Below, one piece after another: positions 52,801-54,217 of a stretch of 64,000 nt of DNA (positions are counted from its first letter, which is position 1; each line of letters starts with the position of its first letter). Below the pieces are notes generated by a model. The model worked only from the letters and a program-made list of their open reading frames with translations. It did not search any database and was not told the DNA's origin. This DNA comes from Blastomussa wellsi (Eukaryota > Cnidaria > Anthozoa > Scleractinia > Plerogyridae): the NCBI GenBank assembly GCA_947652115.1, contig OX393563.1, forward strand, positions 9,087,942-9,151,941. Reading direction: 5' to 3'. A program made the position numbers and the translations under genes.

Positions 52801-53588
52801 ATCATTTCTTTTGTTTTATTCCCCCAAGCCTCGGCGTCATGTTAGAATATCGGAATTGGTCCATTAAAAACTGCACGGTACTGGCACGATTTTCCGCATG
52901 ATCCGGAAATAGCATTTTGTTTTTCACTTTATAATTTTCACTTTCAGTTTCTAACACCCGGTAGTGAGGAATGTTGAAGATGACCAAGCAATTTTTCGGT
53001 TGACATTAAACATGAAGATAGCAAAAACGGCAAATCCGTGAAATAAGCAATCACACAAAATATTTAGCTATAAATTTAAATGCACAGGTCACGCATCCCG
53101 AAGCCGCGAATTAAAATAACCAAATTTTCAGACAGAACTCAAGTTTATAGTGAATTATTAAAAGGAGGCACTATTAATGCACTTTACATCTAAACTATGA
53201 AGACTAATAAAGCGAATTAACTTTAAAACGAACTTAATGCGAAAGAACTGAAGAAAGGAATCAGCTGGAAACACGCCGCAAGTTTGGCGAAAACCAGATT
53301 GAAGCGATTTTGGAAGGTTTATATATAAATGAAATGTTAAAATATTGACGGCCATGAATAACTCTAGCAGTATAATTTACCTTGAATCGGTCTCTTGCCT
53401 ACCACTCCCTGGTCGCTGTTTTCTCTTGCCGATGCACCGCTTTGCTCAGTTTGCTGCAACAAGGTTTGTGTGACTCCATGCTGAATCTTGCTTGGAATAT
53501 TTTGAGCACGCGGAAGAGGATAACTACATTCTGGACAAAATTTATACTTAGGAGACAAGTCTGTGTTTCCACAACTAGGACACTGCAT
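1156..53588 (-). CDS. RNF213: RNF213-like (mysterin) AAA+ ATPase / E3 ubiquitin ligase, 5' part of gene, 51 exons, C-terminus outside window
   Basis: Giant cytosolic AAA+ ATPase and ubiquitin ligase; in vertebrates it acts in lipid-droplet biology and in ubiquitin coating of intracellular bacteria. Seen here: a start codon at 53588, an N-terminal two-pair CxxC zinc ribbon, a CBM20-like segment, long helical stretches, Walker A GETGCGKT with Walker B FFDEAN, a second pair GKPGSSKS with VVLDEVG, and family-typical strings such as LVYRVHALPGSMRPLIWDFG, YELTTDNVKKILAIHMRFR and EFPIPLINRLEKHYL. I chose exons by AC/CT borders on the plus strand and checked codon phase at each junction; all 51 close in frame, about 3,494 codons, no stop. 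The vertebrate protein has about 5,200 residues, so roughly a third including the RING lies left of the window. One intron looks GC-AG (23271-23504) and one exon is only 15 nt. Family assignment is firm; some borders could shift by a few bases. Confidence 0.93.
1597..1732 (-). CDS. RNF213: RNF213-like exon 50
   Basis: Encodes RFFLVGDAFVGYHEDTIPSM followed by an acidic run (DIEEEEELPDE). Starts in phase 2 matching exon 49 and ends in phase 0. Confidence 0.87.
2553..2738 (-). CDS. RNF213: RNF213-like exon 49: LINRLEKH motif
   Basis: Encodes LIVIAEKDVVYNEFPIPLIN and then RLEKHYL, one of the most conserved strings of the family, inside the C-terminal AAA+ modules. Flanked by donor GTAATA and acceptor TTAG. 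Confidence 0.92.
2944..3141. repeat. Hairpin MITE (198 bp)
   Basis: Inverted arms start tagcctgcaaagcaggcggt at 2944 and end with the complement at 3141, each about 60 bp. The tip of each arm is itself palindromic (GCCTGC-AAA-GCAGGC). Sits in the intron between exons 48 and 49. Confidence 0.8.
3226..3311 (-). CDS. RNF213: RNF213-like exon 48
   Basis: Encodes YYVYFGGQKYVDLGLGTHRV and KCRVHDDFK, strongly family-specific. Donor GTAAGG at 3220-3225; 2-nt overhang completes with exon 49. Confidence 0.92.
3984..4119 (-). CDS. RNF213: RNF213-like exon 47
   Basis: Encodes SENRYLLILTENYAALPIM, then VVIFGSSFPNDQEYTQ, matching the conserved LLxLTENYAAL segment of an AAA+ module. Phases fit both neighbours. 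Confidence 0.9.
4624..4715 (-). CDS. RNF213: RNF213-like exon 46
   Basis: Encodes an acidic then polar helix: EEDEAEASTTTIRLIEASLG, REDVADRSNF. Identified by splice sites and by phase closure with exons 45 and 47. Confidence 0.8.
5030..5053. repeat. Perfect 24-nt palindrome
   Basis: gtgaagataaca is followed directly by its reverse complement. It lies 100 bp from the 5156-5244 MITE remnant and is probably part of the same repeat. Confidence 0.8.
5156..5244. repeat. MITE remnant with 14-bp TIRs
   Basis: atattacatggccg at 5156-5169 and its exact complement at 5231-5244 bound an 89-bp element in the intron between exons 45 and 46. Confidence 0.75.
5293..5440 (-). CDS. RNF213: RNF213-like exon 45
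   Basis: Encodes SLIKMVYSIAAKSGERPRWH, QLEHAIRRNFGGL, IEGEPVEIFKRYYQETE. The NFGG segment is conserved in the family (AAA+ lid region). Phase closes on both sides. Confidence 0.9.
5547..5705 (-). CDS. RNF213: RNF213-like exon 44
   Basis: Encodes CSTDRQVKHLIQPLISPLAD and KEEFFGLRDFYR; EFFGLRDxY is a hallmark of the fourth AAA+ module of RNF213. Confidence 0.92.
6037..6392 (-). CDS. RNF213: RNF213-like exon 43: second canonical Walker B
   Basis: Encodes SYQCSPLSTPEGIVATFRQC, then SVVVLDEVGLAEDSPLMPLK (Walker B, catalytic D-E) and FIGISNWALDPAKMNRGIML with a sensor-like WALDxAKMNR and R-rich end. Pairs with the Walker A of exon 42; together this is the module usually called AAA4. Confidence 0.95.
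6905..7118 (-). CDS. RNF213: RNF213-like exon 42: second canonical Walker A
   Basis: Encodes ELQLGPNIARNTALSENVFM and IPLFVVGKPGSSKSLAKTVV; GKPGSSKS is the P-loop of the second ATP site. Two tandem AG acceptors exist; only the inner one (exon end 7118) keeps frame with exon 41. Confidence 0.95.
7289..7455 (-). CDS. RNF213: RNF213-like exon 41
   Basis: Encodes EQIPPITRALVLAIGVCYHA and REEYRTVVAKSFKAPCSLPG; PITRALVL-x4-CYH is conserved between the two active AAA+ modules. Confidence 0.92.
7627..7652. repeat. Perfect 26-nt palindrome
   Basis: aatggtatatgag joined to its reverse complement; forms the outer edge of a repeat that also includes the hairpin at 7735-7851. Confidence 0.75.
7735..7851. 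repeat. Hairpin MITE with 48-bp perfect arms
   Basis: Arms 7735-7782 and 7804-7851 are exact complements, loop 21 nt (GC-rich, gcgctacgcgcc). A diverged relative is at 9248-9358, so this is a family (core TTGGATATGA). Confidence 0.88.
8449..8622 (-). CDS. RNF213: RNF213-like exon 40, with (Glu-Asp)n tract
   Basis: Encodes DECSFVSLRDVERAMQVMVW, FYNHVDTLGRLMKKV, and ends in an acidic tract DVDDEDEDEDEDE built from a GTCCTC hexamer repeat (8451-8479). SFVSLRDVERAM is diagnostic of the family. Confidence 0.93.
8818..8913 (-). CDS. RNF213: RNF213-like exon 39
   Basis: Encodes ILHEQQLPGDSSTLEAVAEV and LAASQKYMRDQS, 32 codons in phase 0 on both sides, between the IWDFGQL and SLRDVER segments as in other RNF213 proteins. 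Confidence 0.88.
9040..9110 (-). repeat. tRNA-derived SINE remnant
   Basis: Minus strand carries an A-box-like TTGCTCAGCCAGTAGAGCA, as in coral tRNA-derived SINEs (translated form ALIAQPVEQ). No intact B box was found, so this is a decayed fragment, not a tRNA gene. Confidence 0.5.
9248..9358. repeat. Hairpin MITE, relative of 7735-7851
   Basis: Left arm 9248-9280 and right arm 9323-9358 share the TTGGATATGAAGT core and the aacaatt end with small gaps; loop holds ccaacgagcgcgtagcgcga. Confidence 0.75.
9924..10057 (-). CDS. RNF213: RNF213-like exon 38
   Basis: Encodes HIPLRHLVYRVHALPGSMRP and LIWDFGQLKPDVERLYTNQI. Found by searching for the expected family string; acceptor AACAG and donor GTAAGT give 134 nt that exactly bridge the 1-nt and 0 phases of exons 37 and 39. 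It hides inside what looks like ordinary intron sequence. Confidence 0.92.
10230..10312 (-). CDS. RNF213: RNF213-like exon 37
   Basis: Encodes RHTDDMIHKLESAGLGYHVK and TDESEDRLG, directly following the CNPYR box of exon 36, as in the family (sensor region of the first active AAA+ module). Confidence 0.92.
10703..10830. repeat. Inverted-repeat element (128 bp)
   Basis: Ends ccctctatgagacttgcgc at 10703 and a near complement ending 10830; internal segments (atgaatacaacggccatg) also pair imperfectly. Typical small MITE, only 33 bp from exon 36. Confidence 0.65.
10864..11099 (-). CDS. RNF213: RNF213-like exon 36: first canonical Walker B
   Basis: Encodes VHGGTTYEDIKLKVNQAEEM, NIDTVLFFDEANTTEALSMI (Walker B, D-E), VMVDRRINGRPIGQGLERL and FIAACNPYR (sensor 1 Asn). 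Partner of the Walker A in exon 35; the module usually called AAA3. Confidence 0.96.
11607..11724 (-). CDS. RNF213: RNF213-like exon 35: first canonical Walker A
   Basis: Encodes CNIPVIVMGETGCGKTRLIR and YMCGLQAGFKG; GETGCGKT is a perfect P-loop. Begins in phase 2 to complete the AG overhang of exon 34. Confidence 0.96.
12190..12312 (-). CDS. RNF213: RNF213-like exon 34
   Basis: Encodes KGEKIDRLCSVMGVNWAHDP and DRAYELTTDNVKKILAIHMR. YELTTDNVxKILAI immediately precedes the first active P-loop in the family. Confidence 0.94.
13018..14160 (-). mobile_element. Unclassified ~1.1-kb repeat, inverted copy of 41595-42775
   Basis: Shared landmarks with 41595-42775 in opposite orientation: edge tgcgttctatcgaacgca at 14132, the segment gcaggctaaaatgcaaacat near 13620, cttggtttcccgaaattcaa near 13302 and the edge ggtaatcaaagattag near 13018. 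Interrupted by the insertion at 13077-13291. No transposase seen; class unknown. Confidence 0.75.
13077..13291 (+). mobile_element. Penelope-like remnant: 63-bp perfect inverted repeat around a decayed hammerhead-like core
   Basis: Arms 13077-13139 and 13185-13247 are exact complements; the 45-nt loop holds ccaacga, a short GGGC/GCTC stem with loop TAAC, then GAAAC-GTC (13155-13182). That layout resembles the minimal hammerhead ribozymes known from Penelope-like retroelements, but box 1 reads CCAACGA rather than CTGANGA. A 14-bp direct repeat ttcatttttacttg flanks the insert (13063-13076 and 13292-13305), a target-site duplication. The family name is inferred. Confidence 0.6.
14736..14930 (-). 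CDS. RNF213: RNF213-like exon 33
   Basis: Encodes SPHPYLFFNQDHITMTFLGF, then SAGDLVDPQRGTILEKGLMS and KQLRNGLQAQRVDF. NxDHxTMTFxGF is a family signature. Phases close on both sides. Confidence 0.93.
15496..15611 (-). CDS. RNF213: RNF213-like exon 32
   Basis: Encodes DFATPSLTEENTVFFTDDNT and EIEQFQLRRSWESR; DFATPSL and RRxWE are conserved in the family. Confidence 0.9.
16191..16409 (-). CDS. RNF213: RNF213-like exon 31
   Basis: Encodes FFVNCSRRNCGIPDPSWSEI, RHFVSFLNSQLRDCEQSFFC and a helix ending FMMQMSR. GxPDPSWSExRxFVxFLNxQLRDCE is highly conserved. The acceptor at AATCAG is the only one nearby that keeps phase 0. Confidence 0.92.
16776..17032 (-). CDS. RNF213: RNF213-like exon 30
   Basis: Encodes DPKDLNPLFDVKEFRNAPFQ, RAYQYLKLSNEGKNLDNFTF and a leucine-rich helix. 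Lies between the LLPTIECVTP and DPSWSE segments as expected. Confidence 0.9.
17103..17211 (-). CDS. RNF213: RNF213-like exon 29
   Basis: Encodes KRPFYDLLPTIECVTPRTVQ and CHLAEKP. PxTxEC-x3-T is shared with RNF213 proteins. Confidence 0.9.
17365..17538 (-). CDS. RNF213: RNF213-like exon 28
   Basis: Encodes LVLGSLCDKMGKVWRRRSTD and LYVIEITTAAPLPMG. LCDKMGxxWRRRxxDLYVIE is family-typical (AAA+ region). Confidence 0.92.
18490..18760 (-). CDS. RNF213: RNF213-like exon 27: P-loop-like motif of an early AAA+ module
   Basis: Encodes RLSVRVVSSKRGGLGKTLFV and RRLTDQLPKL; the GGLGKT turn is a Walker A-like loop upstream of the two canonical sites (AAA1 or AAA2; I cannot decide). Ends HLDVSPS. Confidence 0.92.
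18856..19069 (-). CDS. RNF213: RNF213-like exon 26
   Basis: Encodes HYGLVVICSSENEDRANVVA, ALDQYRVAAPPCPLPDDIAS and SSKITWTTAGSLDPER. The DPERSLRVVSS run across exons 26-27 is a family feature. Confidence 0.9.
19197..19347 (-). CDS. RNF213: RNF213-like exon 25
   Basis: Encodes IELLWRRATGDVEGRFYCLV and YGDLLDFSVSKQAVDML, matching the family segment after EEVLICTPGTTTEEV. Confidence 0.9.
19542..19648 (-). CDS. RNF213: RNF213-like exon 24
   Basis: Encodes KPLPSHEEVLICTPGTTTEE; LPSxxEVLxCTPxTTxEEV is diagnostic. Donor GTAACC immediately after GAAGAG gives phase 0. Confidence 0.92.
19851..19925 (-). CDS. RNF213: RNF213-like exon 23
   Basis: A 75-nt exon encoding KGTTPRIFPAFLKRGRPNLM and LVPK; RPNLxxxPK leads into the EEVLICTP exon in other RNF213 proteins. 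Confidence 0.88.
20360..20523 (-). CDS. RNF213: RNF213-like exon 22
   Basis: Encodes an acidic linker (TESDKSLEVLPELPETNADE) and ISQYLTLAQLGNILRELSVK. Two donors 9 nt apart (exon start 20360 or 20351) both keep frame, so a 3-residue alternative is possible. Confidence 0.85.
20524..22440 (-). other. 1.9-kb intron, no recognised element
   Basis: Between exons 21 and 22. It holds runs of a loose TAAGTAATG-type repeat near 20945-21020 and T-rich sequence, with no domain-bearing ORF on either strand. Confidence 0.6.
22441..23270 (-). CDS. RNF213: RNF213-like exon 21 (largest)
   Basis: An 830-nt exon encoding helical sequence: NFEGVMRLATAYINLSESG, LNFFTTQQLMLLRKEIAAVC, LLVSNLQVLTLLESVRPNLE, followed by a low-complexity Ser/Lys linker and an acidic helical end (RFLNAATDDHYSEQIALAAL, GVDADEDDLLLWCLEEADEA). 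FTTxQLxxLRxE corresponds to the NYFT-Q segment of the dynein-like core entry. Confidence 0.9.
23271..23504 (-). other. Probable GC-AG intron
   Basis: Minus-strand donor reads AAG|GCAAGT, the standard form of GC donors, and acceptor CTGCAG. Using it joins ELFVK to NFEGVMRL in phase 0; no GT donor nearby gives an open frame with the conserved order. Confidence 0.75.
23505..23837 (-). CDS. RNF213: RNF213-like exon 20
   Basis: Encodes YDTSRHLEWLKTIKESHGSV, SLVQAKSINSSGVYVVGHLG and KMYTVDELKDLQSKLMLIAG. WLKxxKESHGSVxxxSLxxAxxIN is family-typical. Confidence 0.93.
24445..24674 (-). CDS. RNF213: RNF213-like exon 19
   Basis: Encodes ELKVLVDLALISAGESDMET, HTSCLGFAPLIFDLK and SVWKAVEADPRLPQKL. ELKxxVDLAxISAGExD is conserved in the family. 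Confidence 0.93.
25313..25472 (-). CDS. RNF213: RNF213-like exon 18
   Basis: Encodes LSREFKQKPLNSIGQKFSEA and VVDSSRLVEWLRNTIR, a helical segment preceding ELKVLVDLA. Supported by splice sites and phase. Confidence 0.85.
25696..25918. repeat. Hairpin MITE (~223 bp)
   Basis: TIR ctcaaccgggccacc at 25696 pairs with the end at 25918; inside, about 50-bp near-perfect arms (aaaagaatcgacatttttca and complement) surround a short loop. Confidence 0.82.
26107..26320. repeat. MITE with ~30-bp TIRs (214 bp)
   Basis: tttgaaaccttacctggagt at the left and its near complement ending 26320 bound an element 79 bp from exon 17. Confidence 0.8.
26399..27003 (-). CDS. RNF213: RNF213-like exon 17
   Basis: A 605-nt exon: CQICHLCERKSDKQIEVKFF (Cys-rich), LTFQDLWTQYGKKAQTA, VVENVWKPAFEEWNQHAASV, then ERVVQIQRYQKLHQHASAAD and FTGDFKVIEDLRNQ. 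VxxVWxPxFxEW and the helical run match the RNF213 N-terminal arm. Confidence 0.92.
27498..27848 (-). CDS. RNF213: RNF213-like exon 16
   Basis: Encodes helices VLNNLILKTGDESGRGSILT, LVLLQKHKNKFLELLTTTFS, EEMEEFKLVKGQVASFVNMC. Coiled-coil-like; phases close with exons 15 and 17. Confidence 0.88.
27954..28106. repeat. Hairpin MITE (153 bp)
   Basis: ccatattcgtattctcgg at the left end and its complement at the right end, with further imperfect pairing (tggaggctaatgc). Lies in the 1.9-kb intron between exons 15 and 16. Confidence 0.82.
28536..29597. mobile_element. TIR element, ~1.06 kb, non-autonomous, with nested MITE
   Basis: caatagagtgtttctgt at 28536 and its exact complement ending 29597 with a further paired CCGATAGTTC block. 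No transposase is visible. A poly-C run (28680-28692) and the 29002-29186 MITE lie inside. Confidence 0.72.
29002..29186. repeat. MITE (185 bp) nested in the 28536-29597 element
   Basis: atagacccttttcataaatg and its complement form ~33-bp TIRs; inner parts (actaacctcgttt / aaacgagtttagt) pair as well. Confidence 0.85.
29728..29947 (-). CDS. RNF213: RNF213-like exon 15
   Basis: Encodes SREGADADKAFMTLRSSSQR, GDAGAAKYGQLLSMLL and SGLDPGTVEFLLTWNPMAGY. LLTWxPMxxY is reminiscent of the family's LTW element. Confidence 0.88.
30080..30196 (-). CDS. RNF213: RNF213-like exon 14
   Basis: Encodes VKETCLVEIFCELNLDIYDR and AVGESFSKLAFEAVEKIIK, 39 codons in phase 0. Confidence 0.87.
30500..30640 (-). repeat. 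tRNA-derived SINE-like fragment
   Basis: Minus strand has a B-box-like GGGTTTGAATCC within CCGGGTTTGAATCCTGG and an upstream GTGGTGAGAGAAGTG A-box-like stretch. Lacks a full tRNA fold, so read as a SINE remnant. Confidence 0.45.
30773..30944. repeat. Hairpin repeat built on (GGAACACC)n
   Basis: ggcatgtactaaaaccagga at 30773 and its exact complement ending 30944 (24-bp TIR). The interior is a run of ggaacacc units on one arm and ggtgttcc-like units on the other. Confidence 0.82.
31245..31569 (-). CDS. RNF213: RNF213-like exon 13
   Basis: Encodes VRLEIAEYTVSESLTLAEFC, LGNLSFRDEIDIILLAIKLL and KVTSKLKRVLDYKMSGNYQS. Acceptor GATAG|GG is the one that avoids a stop with the TG overhang of exon 12. 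A transposon begins 40 bp upstream of it. Confidence 0.87.
31625..31900. repeat. GTTGAA-rich inserted element
   Basis: Ends aaagccagtgatacacggtt and the complement-like gttgaaccgatcattggctt form TIRs; interior dense in GTTGAA/TTCAAC words. It interrupts the left arm of the 31610-34824 element. Confidence 0.6.
32577..32816. repeat. Hairpin MITE (240 bp), TA-flanked, same family as the enclosing element
   Basis: cagcgccacgcgcctaactg to the near complement ending 32816, both edges followed by TA. Arms include gccaatcagagagc and cccgcctcctaggaa / caaggaggcggg. Confidence 0.85.
33685..33853 (-). other. Orphan exon-like coding stretch inside the 3.2-kb transposon
   Basis: Between acceptor ATTAG and donor GTATGC the minus strand reads openly: DARPQYGQLFRSVEELLLFV, WKEVGDGARKTKVQHLREHI, VKLMGAEMRMYCWIHL. 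It cannot be phased into the RNF213-like gene (needs phase 0 where 2 nt hang over), so it more likely belongs to the transposon. Not recognised. Confidence 0.4.
34991..35048. repeat. Perfect 20-bp palindrome around (GGGGCC)n
   Basis: gggtgtcagtaaaacgcggg (34991-35010) and its exact complement (35029-35048) enclose gccggggccggggccggt. Very GC-rich against an AT-rich surround. Confidence 0.9.
35939..36066 (-). CDS. RNF213: RNF213-like exon 12
   Basis: Encodes KKSIEQCIQAMINMLETGNE and VFTLAQLDYEYVHKAKQYW. Supported by splice sites and phase rather than by a recognised motif. Confidence 0.85.
36928..37117 (-). CDS. RNF213: RNF213-like exon 11
   Basis: Encodes DFTDVWPRLASALEVDRLLK, TFLHAIPVRQLHEIVSTRMF and CVALVEFFPHGTMNSEK. 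Helical; phases close. Confidence 0.88.
37651..37880. repeat. MITE (230 bp)
   Basis: cagaggccacgattcgtttg and a near complement ending 37880; internal pair ggaagtccgtgaatcgcgga / tccgcgattcacgg forms the tip of the hairpin. Confidence 0.78.
37885..38194. repeat. Diverged tandem duplication, two ~150-bp units
   Basis: Unit 1 37885-38035 and unit 2 38047-38194 both run from tctcgtacc through cttactgcrcaggcttga to gttgggtcaagc, about 85 percent alike by eye, spaced 162 bp. Confidence 0.8.
38489..38704 (-). CDS. RNF213: RNF213-like exon 10
   Basis: Encodes FAVDAVEKLCNQLIKEAWTS, WLLAVPLLHFLREDSKPFEE and SLAWWGAQKLSIREF. W-x2-AVPLLHFLRxxSxPF is a clear family signature. Confidence 0.93.
39634..39893 (-). 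CDS. RNF213: RNF213-like exon 9
   Basis: Encodes ALIDLLKPKMKKNIAVLAEC, VVSSLAIVVLVKKYSIALQR and SVYEAVLAEFSPGLR; helical repeat region. Confidence 0.88.
40011..40025 (-). CDS. RNF213: Possible 15-nt microexon (exon 8) YLGRE
   Basis: Minus strand TTTCAG|TATCTTGGTAGGGAA|GTACGT has good acceptor and donor and adds five codons in phase 0 between FDVRK and ALIDLL. Skipping it also keeps frame, so it may be alternative. Confidence 0.5.
40226..40518 (-). CDS. RNF213: RNF213-like exon 7
   Basis: Encodes AIWNQYDGVAYVYGDKSIVT, KVWDYFSKDKPVAEYRTKAL, LLCFLPKW and a helix ending KRFDVRK. NQYDGVxYVYGD directly follows the CBM20-like domain in RNF213 proteins. Confidence 0.93.
40519..43759 (-). other. 3.2-kb intron with paired repeats
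   Basis: Between exons 6 and 7. Contains the 41595-42775 repeat and two oppositely oriented short matches around it (41075-41110 and 43130-43215, both including gttcagagactgg), consistent with an older element split by the repeat. ORFs here carry no recognised domain. Confidence 0.6.
41595..42775 (+). mobile_element. Unclassified ~1.2-kb repeat, inverted partner of 13018-14160
   Basis: Starts ttgcgttcgatagaacgca and ends with cgaacgcactcctaatcttt and gattacc. Same order of shared blocks as 13018-14160 on the other strand, but without the Penelope-like insert. A lone copy of the right end also lies at 47985-48020. No transposase visible. Confidence 0.75.
43760..43977 (-). CDS. RNF213: RNF213-like exon 6: CBM20-like domain, second half
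   Basis: Encodes EIDESQDTEKLILFRGQFTI, TLDRARKGTYYKYVVVKKGK and VHWEQLPEFPPRYSG. The YYKYVV-x4-G-x-HWE strand pattern is that of a CBM20-like carbohydrate-binding fold. Extending the 5' border to 43977 restores phase with exon 5. Confidence 0.93.
44667..44833 (-). CDS. RNF213: RNF213-like exon 5: CBM20-like domain, first half
   Basis: Encodes GVTVVFHVLLASNFKMTEEN, LFIRAHGVELGDFEHNCVDM and SEVE, the first strands of the CBM20-like fold. The border at 44833 is the one that keeps phase with exon 4; the stronger looking acceptor 7 nt upstream would need another exon. Confidence 0.85.
45640..45840. repeat. Repeat fragment (GAGAAGGACTGTTGTCGGTG block)
   Basis: gtcctgagaaggactgttgt and gacaacctgagcggaagtca form a block I recognise as a common coral repeat end. 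Family uncertain; lies in the intron between exons 4 and 5. Confidence 0.4.
45887..46054 (-). CDS. RNF213: RNF213-like exon 4: disordered linker
   Basis: 56 codons in phase 0: NAGKELSGPVTRSTSRGNSH, QPVAPPLSATEQKTEAVSQH. Polar, low-complexity, no domain; held by splice sites and frame. Confidence 0.8.
46667..47154 (-). CDS. RNF213: RNF213-like exon 3: Ser/Thr-rich disordered linker
   Basis: 488 nt encoding EERACLTEREQRLESTNSTL, then about 140 residues rich in Ser, Thr, Asp, Gly, ending TVTNDQSQQ. Expected between the N-terminal zinc ribbon and CBM20-like domain; the linker is poorly conserved in the family. Confidence 0.85.
47402..47655. repeat. Minisatellite, 17 units of 15 bp
   Basis: Consensus actagtaaaacacgg, most regular at 47581-47655, decaying leftward. 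It ends 36 bp from exon 2 in the intron. In frame it would read as repeated C-F-T-S-P, but that reading is a shadow of the repeat. Confidence 0.95.
47691..47753 (-). CDS. RNF213: RNF213-like exon 2
   Basis: 63-nt exon encoding GRNSIDNIDMGSFGTPFTGN; 1-nt overhangs match exons 1 and 3 exactly. Confidence 0.78.
48300..48672 (+). mobile_element. 3' end of an RTE-like non-LTR retrotransposon, 5'-truncated
   Basis: ORF end encodes QIKKRKWTWIGHTLRRSNTC, then QALGWNPQGSRRRGRPRNTW and KRDTERTIQ, the C-terminal tail typical of RTE/CR1-type reverse transcriptases. It stops at 48643 and is followed by a (CAT)n tail at 48651-48669, typical of RTE 3' ends. The 5' part is missing. Confidence 0.8.
49690..50040 (+). 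pseudogene. Coding-like plus-strand fragment, unidentified
   Basis: 49692 begins ATG with MASSPSVSLGEDDTPGASFG; 49905-50030 reads SVDEYITAGKDKCIVDPDPN and LVYTKRKLYRQ without stop. The two parts cannot be joined in frame with the splice sites I see. Could be a gene fragment carried by a transposon. Confidence 0.3.
51190..51420. repeat. Palindromic TTCGACGTTTGAA repeat, copy 1
   Basis: Contains cggcacatgtaaagttcgac, several GTTCGAC words and an inner perfect 16-bp hairpin tgccgttctattcgac (51322-51337) with complement at 51345-51360. Confidence 0.75.
51838..51958. repeat. TTCGACGTTTGAA repeat, copy 2
   Basis: Repeats cggcacatgtaaagttcgac and gtttgaaccgggcc of copy 1 (51234-51269) in the same direction at 51922-51956, plus a diverged third word at 51840-51875. 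Confidence 0.75.
53381..53588 (-). CDS. RNF213: RNF213-like exon 1: start codon and zinc ribbon
   Basis: Begins ATG at 53588: MQCPSCGNTDLSPKYKFCPE, then CSYPLPRAQ. The CPxC-x13-CPEC zinc ribbon at the very N-terminus matches the start of RNF213 proteins, which fixes the start. Ends with a 1-nt overhang at donor GTAAAT. Confidence 0.92.
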
Positions 53589-53633
53589 CTTTCATTGTGT
53601 TTGAAATACAAATGTTATTTCGCCGAGACTACT

Positions 53634-53643
53634 GAAACGAAAC
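53634..53643 (+). promoter_or_regulatory. ISRE/IRF-like motif
   Basis: GAAACGAAAC fits the GAAANNGAAA core bound by IRF proteins, 46 bp upstream of the RNF213-like start codon. Vertebrate RNF213 is interferon-inducible. Function here is inferred. Confidence 0.5.
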
Positions 53644-53714
53644 ATCCCGAACGCCGCTGCTTCGAATTCTCGGAAAAGTGAAGACAAAGACCTTTGTCAC
53701 ATTTCTCGGAAAGA

Positions 53715-53723
53715 ACCGGAAGT
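53715..53723 (+). promoter_or_regulatory. ETS-type site
   Basis: ACCGGAAGT is the consensus ETS/GABP site, common in TATA-less bidirectional promoters; it lies between the two divergent transcription directions. Confidence 0.55.
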
Positions 53724-53799
53724 CACAGATCACGACGCGTGGGCTGGCGGGACAATTCCGGCGTCAAAAATGGAATATTGATTGTTTGTTTGGTTTTTG

Positions 53800-53828
53800 T
53801 AGCTACTGCGCGTGCGCAAGTAGCTACT
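53800..53828. promoter_or_regulatory. NRF1-like palindrome
   Basis: tgcgcgtgcgca (53807-53818) is close to the NRF1 consensus and sits inside a larger near-palindrome, gtagctact ... agtagctac. Just upstream of the possible plus-strand exon. Confidence 0.5.
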
Positions 53829-54204
53829 ATGCTATCGGGTTGGATGTATGAGTGTCCACATTTTCCGGATTGCTTTCGGAGGATTGCTTCGGAATTACGA
53901 TCGACTTTCGATTTCTTCGAGGTAGAAACTTTATGTTTTATTCATTCGAGTATTCTGTAACAAACTAATACGTTTATTGTTTATTAAGCTCTTACTGTCC
54001 TTACTGGTTTTCAATCATGTGGTGTTTATATTTTCTCGAAAAAAATCATCTAGAGTTTACCGATCCTTTTCCGGAAAAATGCGATTTCTTTCGGAAATGT
54101 TATATGATACTCACCACGGAAAACGTTTGTCAACGTTGGAATCTCAGCTCCTCGTGTTCTTGACACAACTCACACCGCTAGAGCGAGCTCAATATCTTTA
54201 TAAG
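53829..54204 (+). CDS. Two possible exons of an unidentified plus-strand gene, or Helentron 5' exons
   Basis: Exon a, 53829-53921: MLSGWMYECPHFPDCFRRIA and SELRSTFDFFE, donor GTAGAA. Exon b, 53990-54204: includes RSFSGKMRFLSEMLYDTHHG and LTQLTPLERAQYLYK, donor GTAAGA. They join in phase 0. Exon b cannot be joined in frame to the large Helentron ORF with the acceptors I see (the acceptor at 54300 leads to a stop at 54507). No domain recognised. Confidence 0.35.
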
Positions 54205-54217
54205 GTAAGAATTTACC

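Larger units (their letters stand above)
47754..53380 (-). other. 5.6-kb first intron with LINE end and repeats
   Basis: Between exons 1 and 2. Holds the right edge of the 41595-type repeat (47985-48020), an RTE-like LINE 3' end (48300-48672), plus-strand coding-like snippets (49690-50040), T/C-rich tracts near 50080-50190, and TTCGACGTTTGAA-type repeats (51190-51960). No further RNF213 exon seen. Confidence 0.65.
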
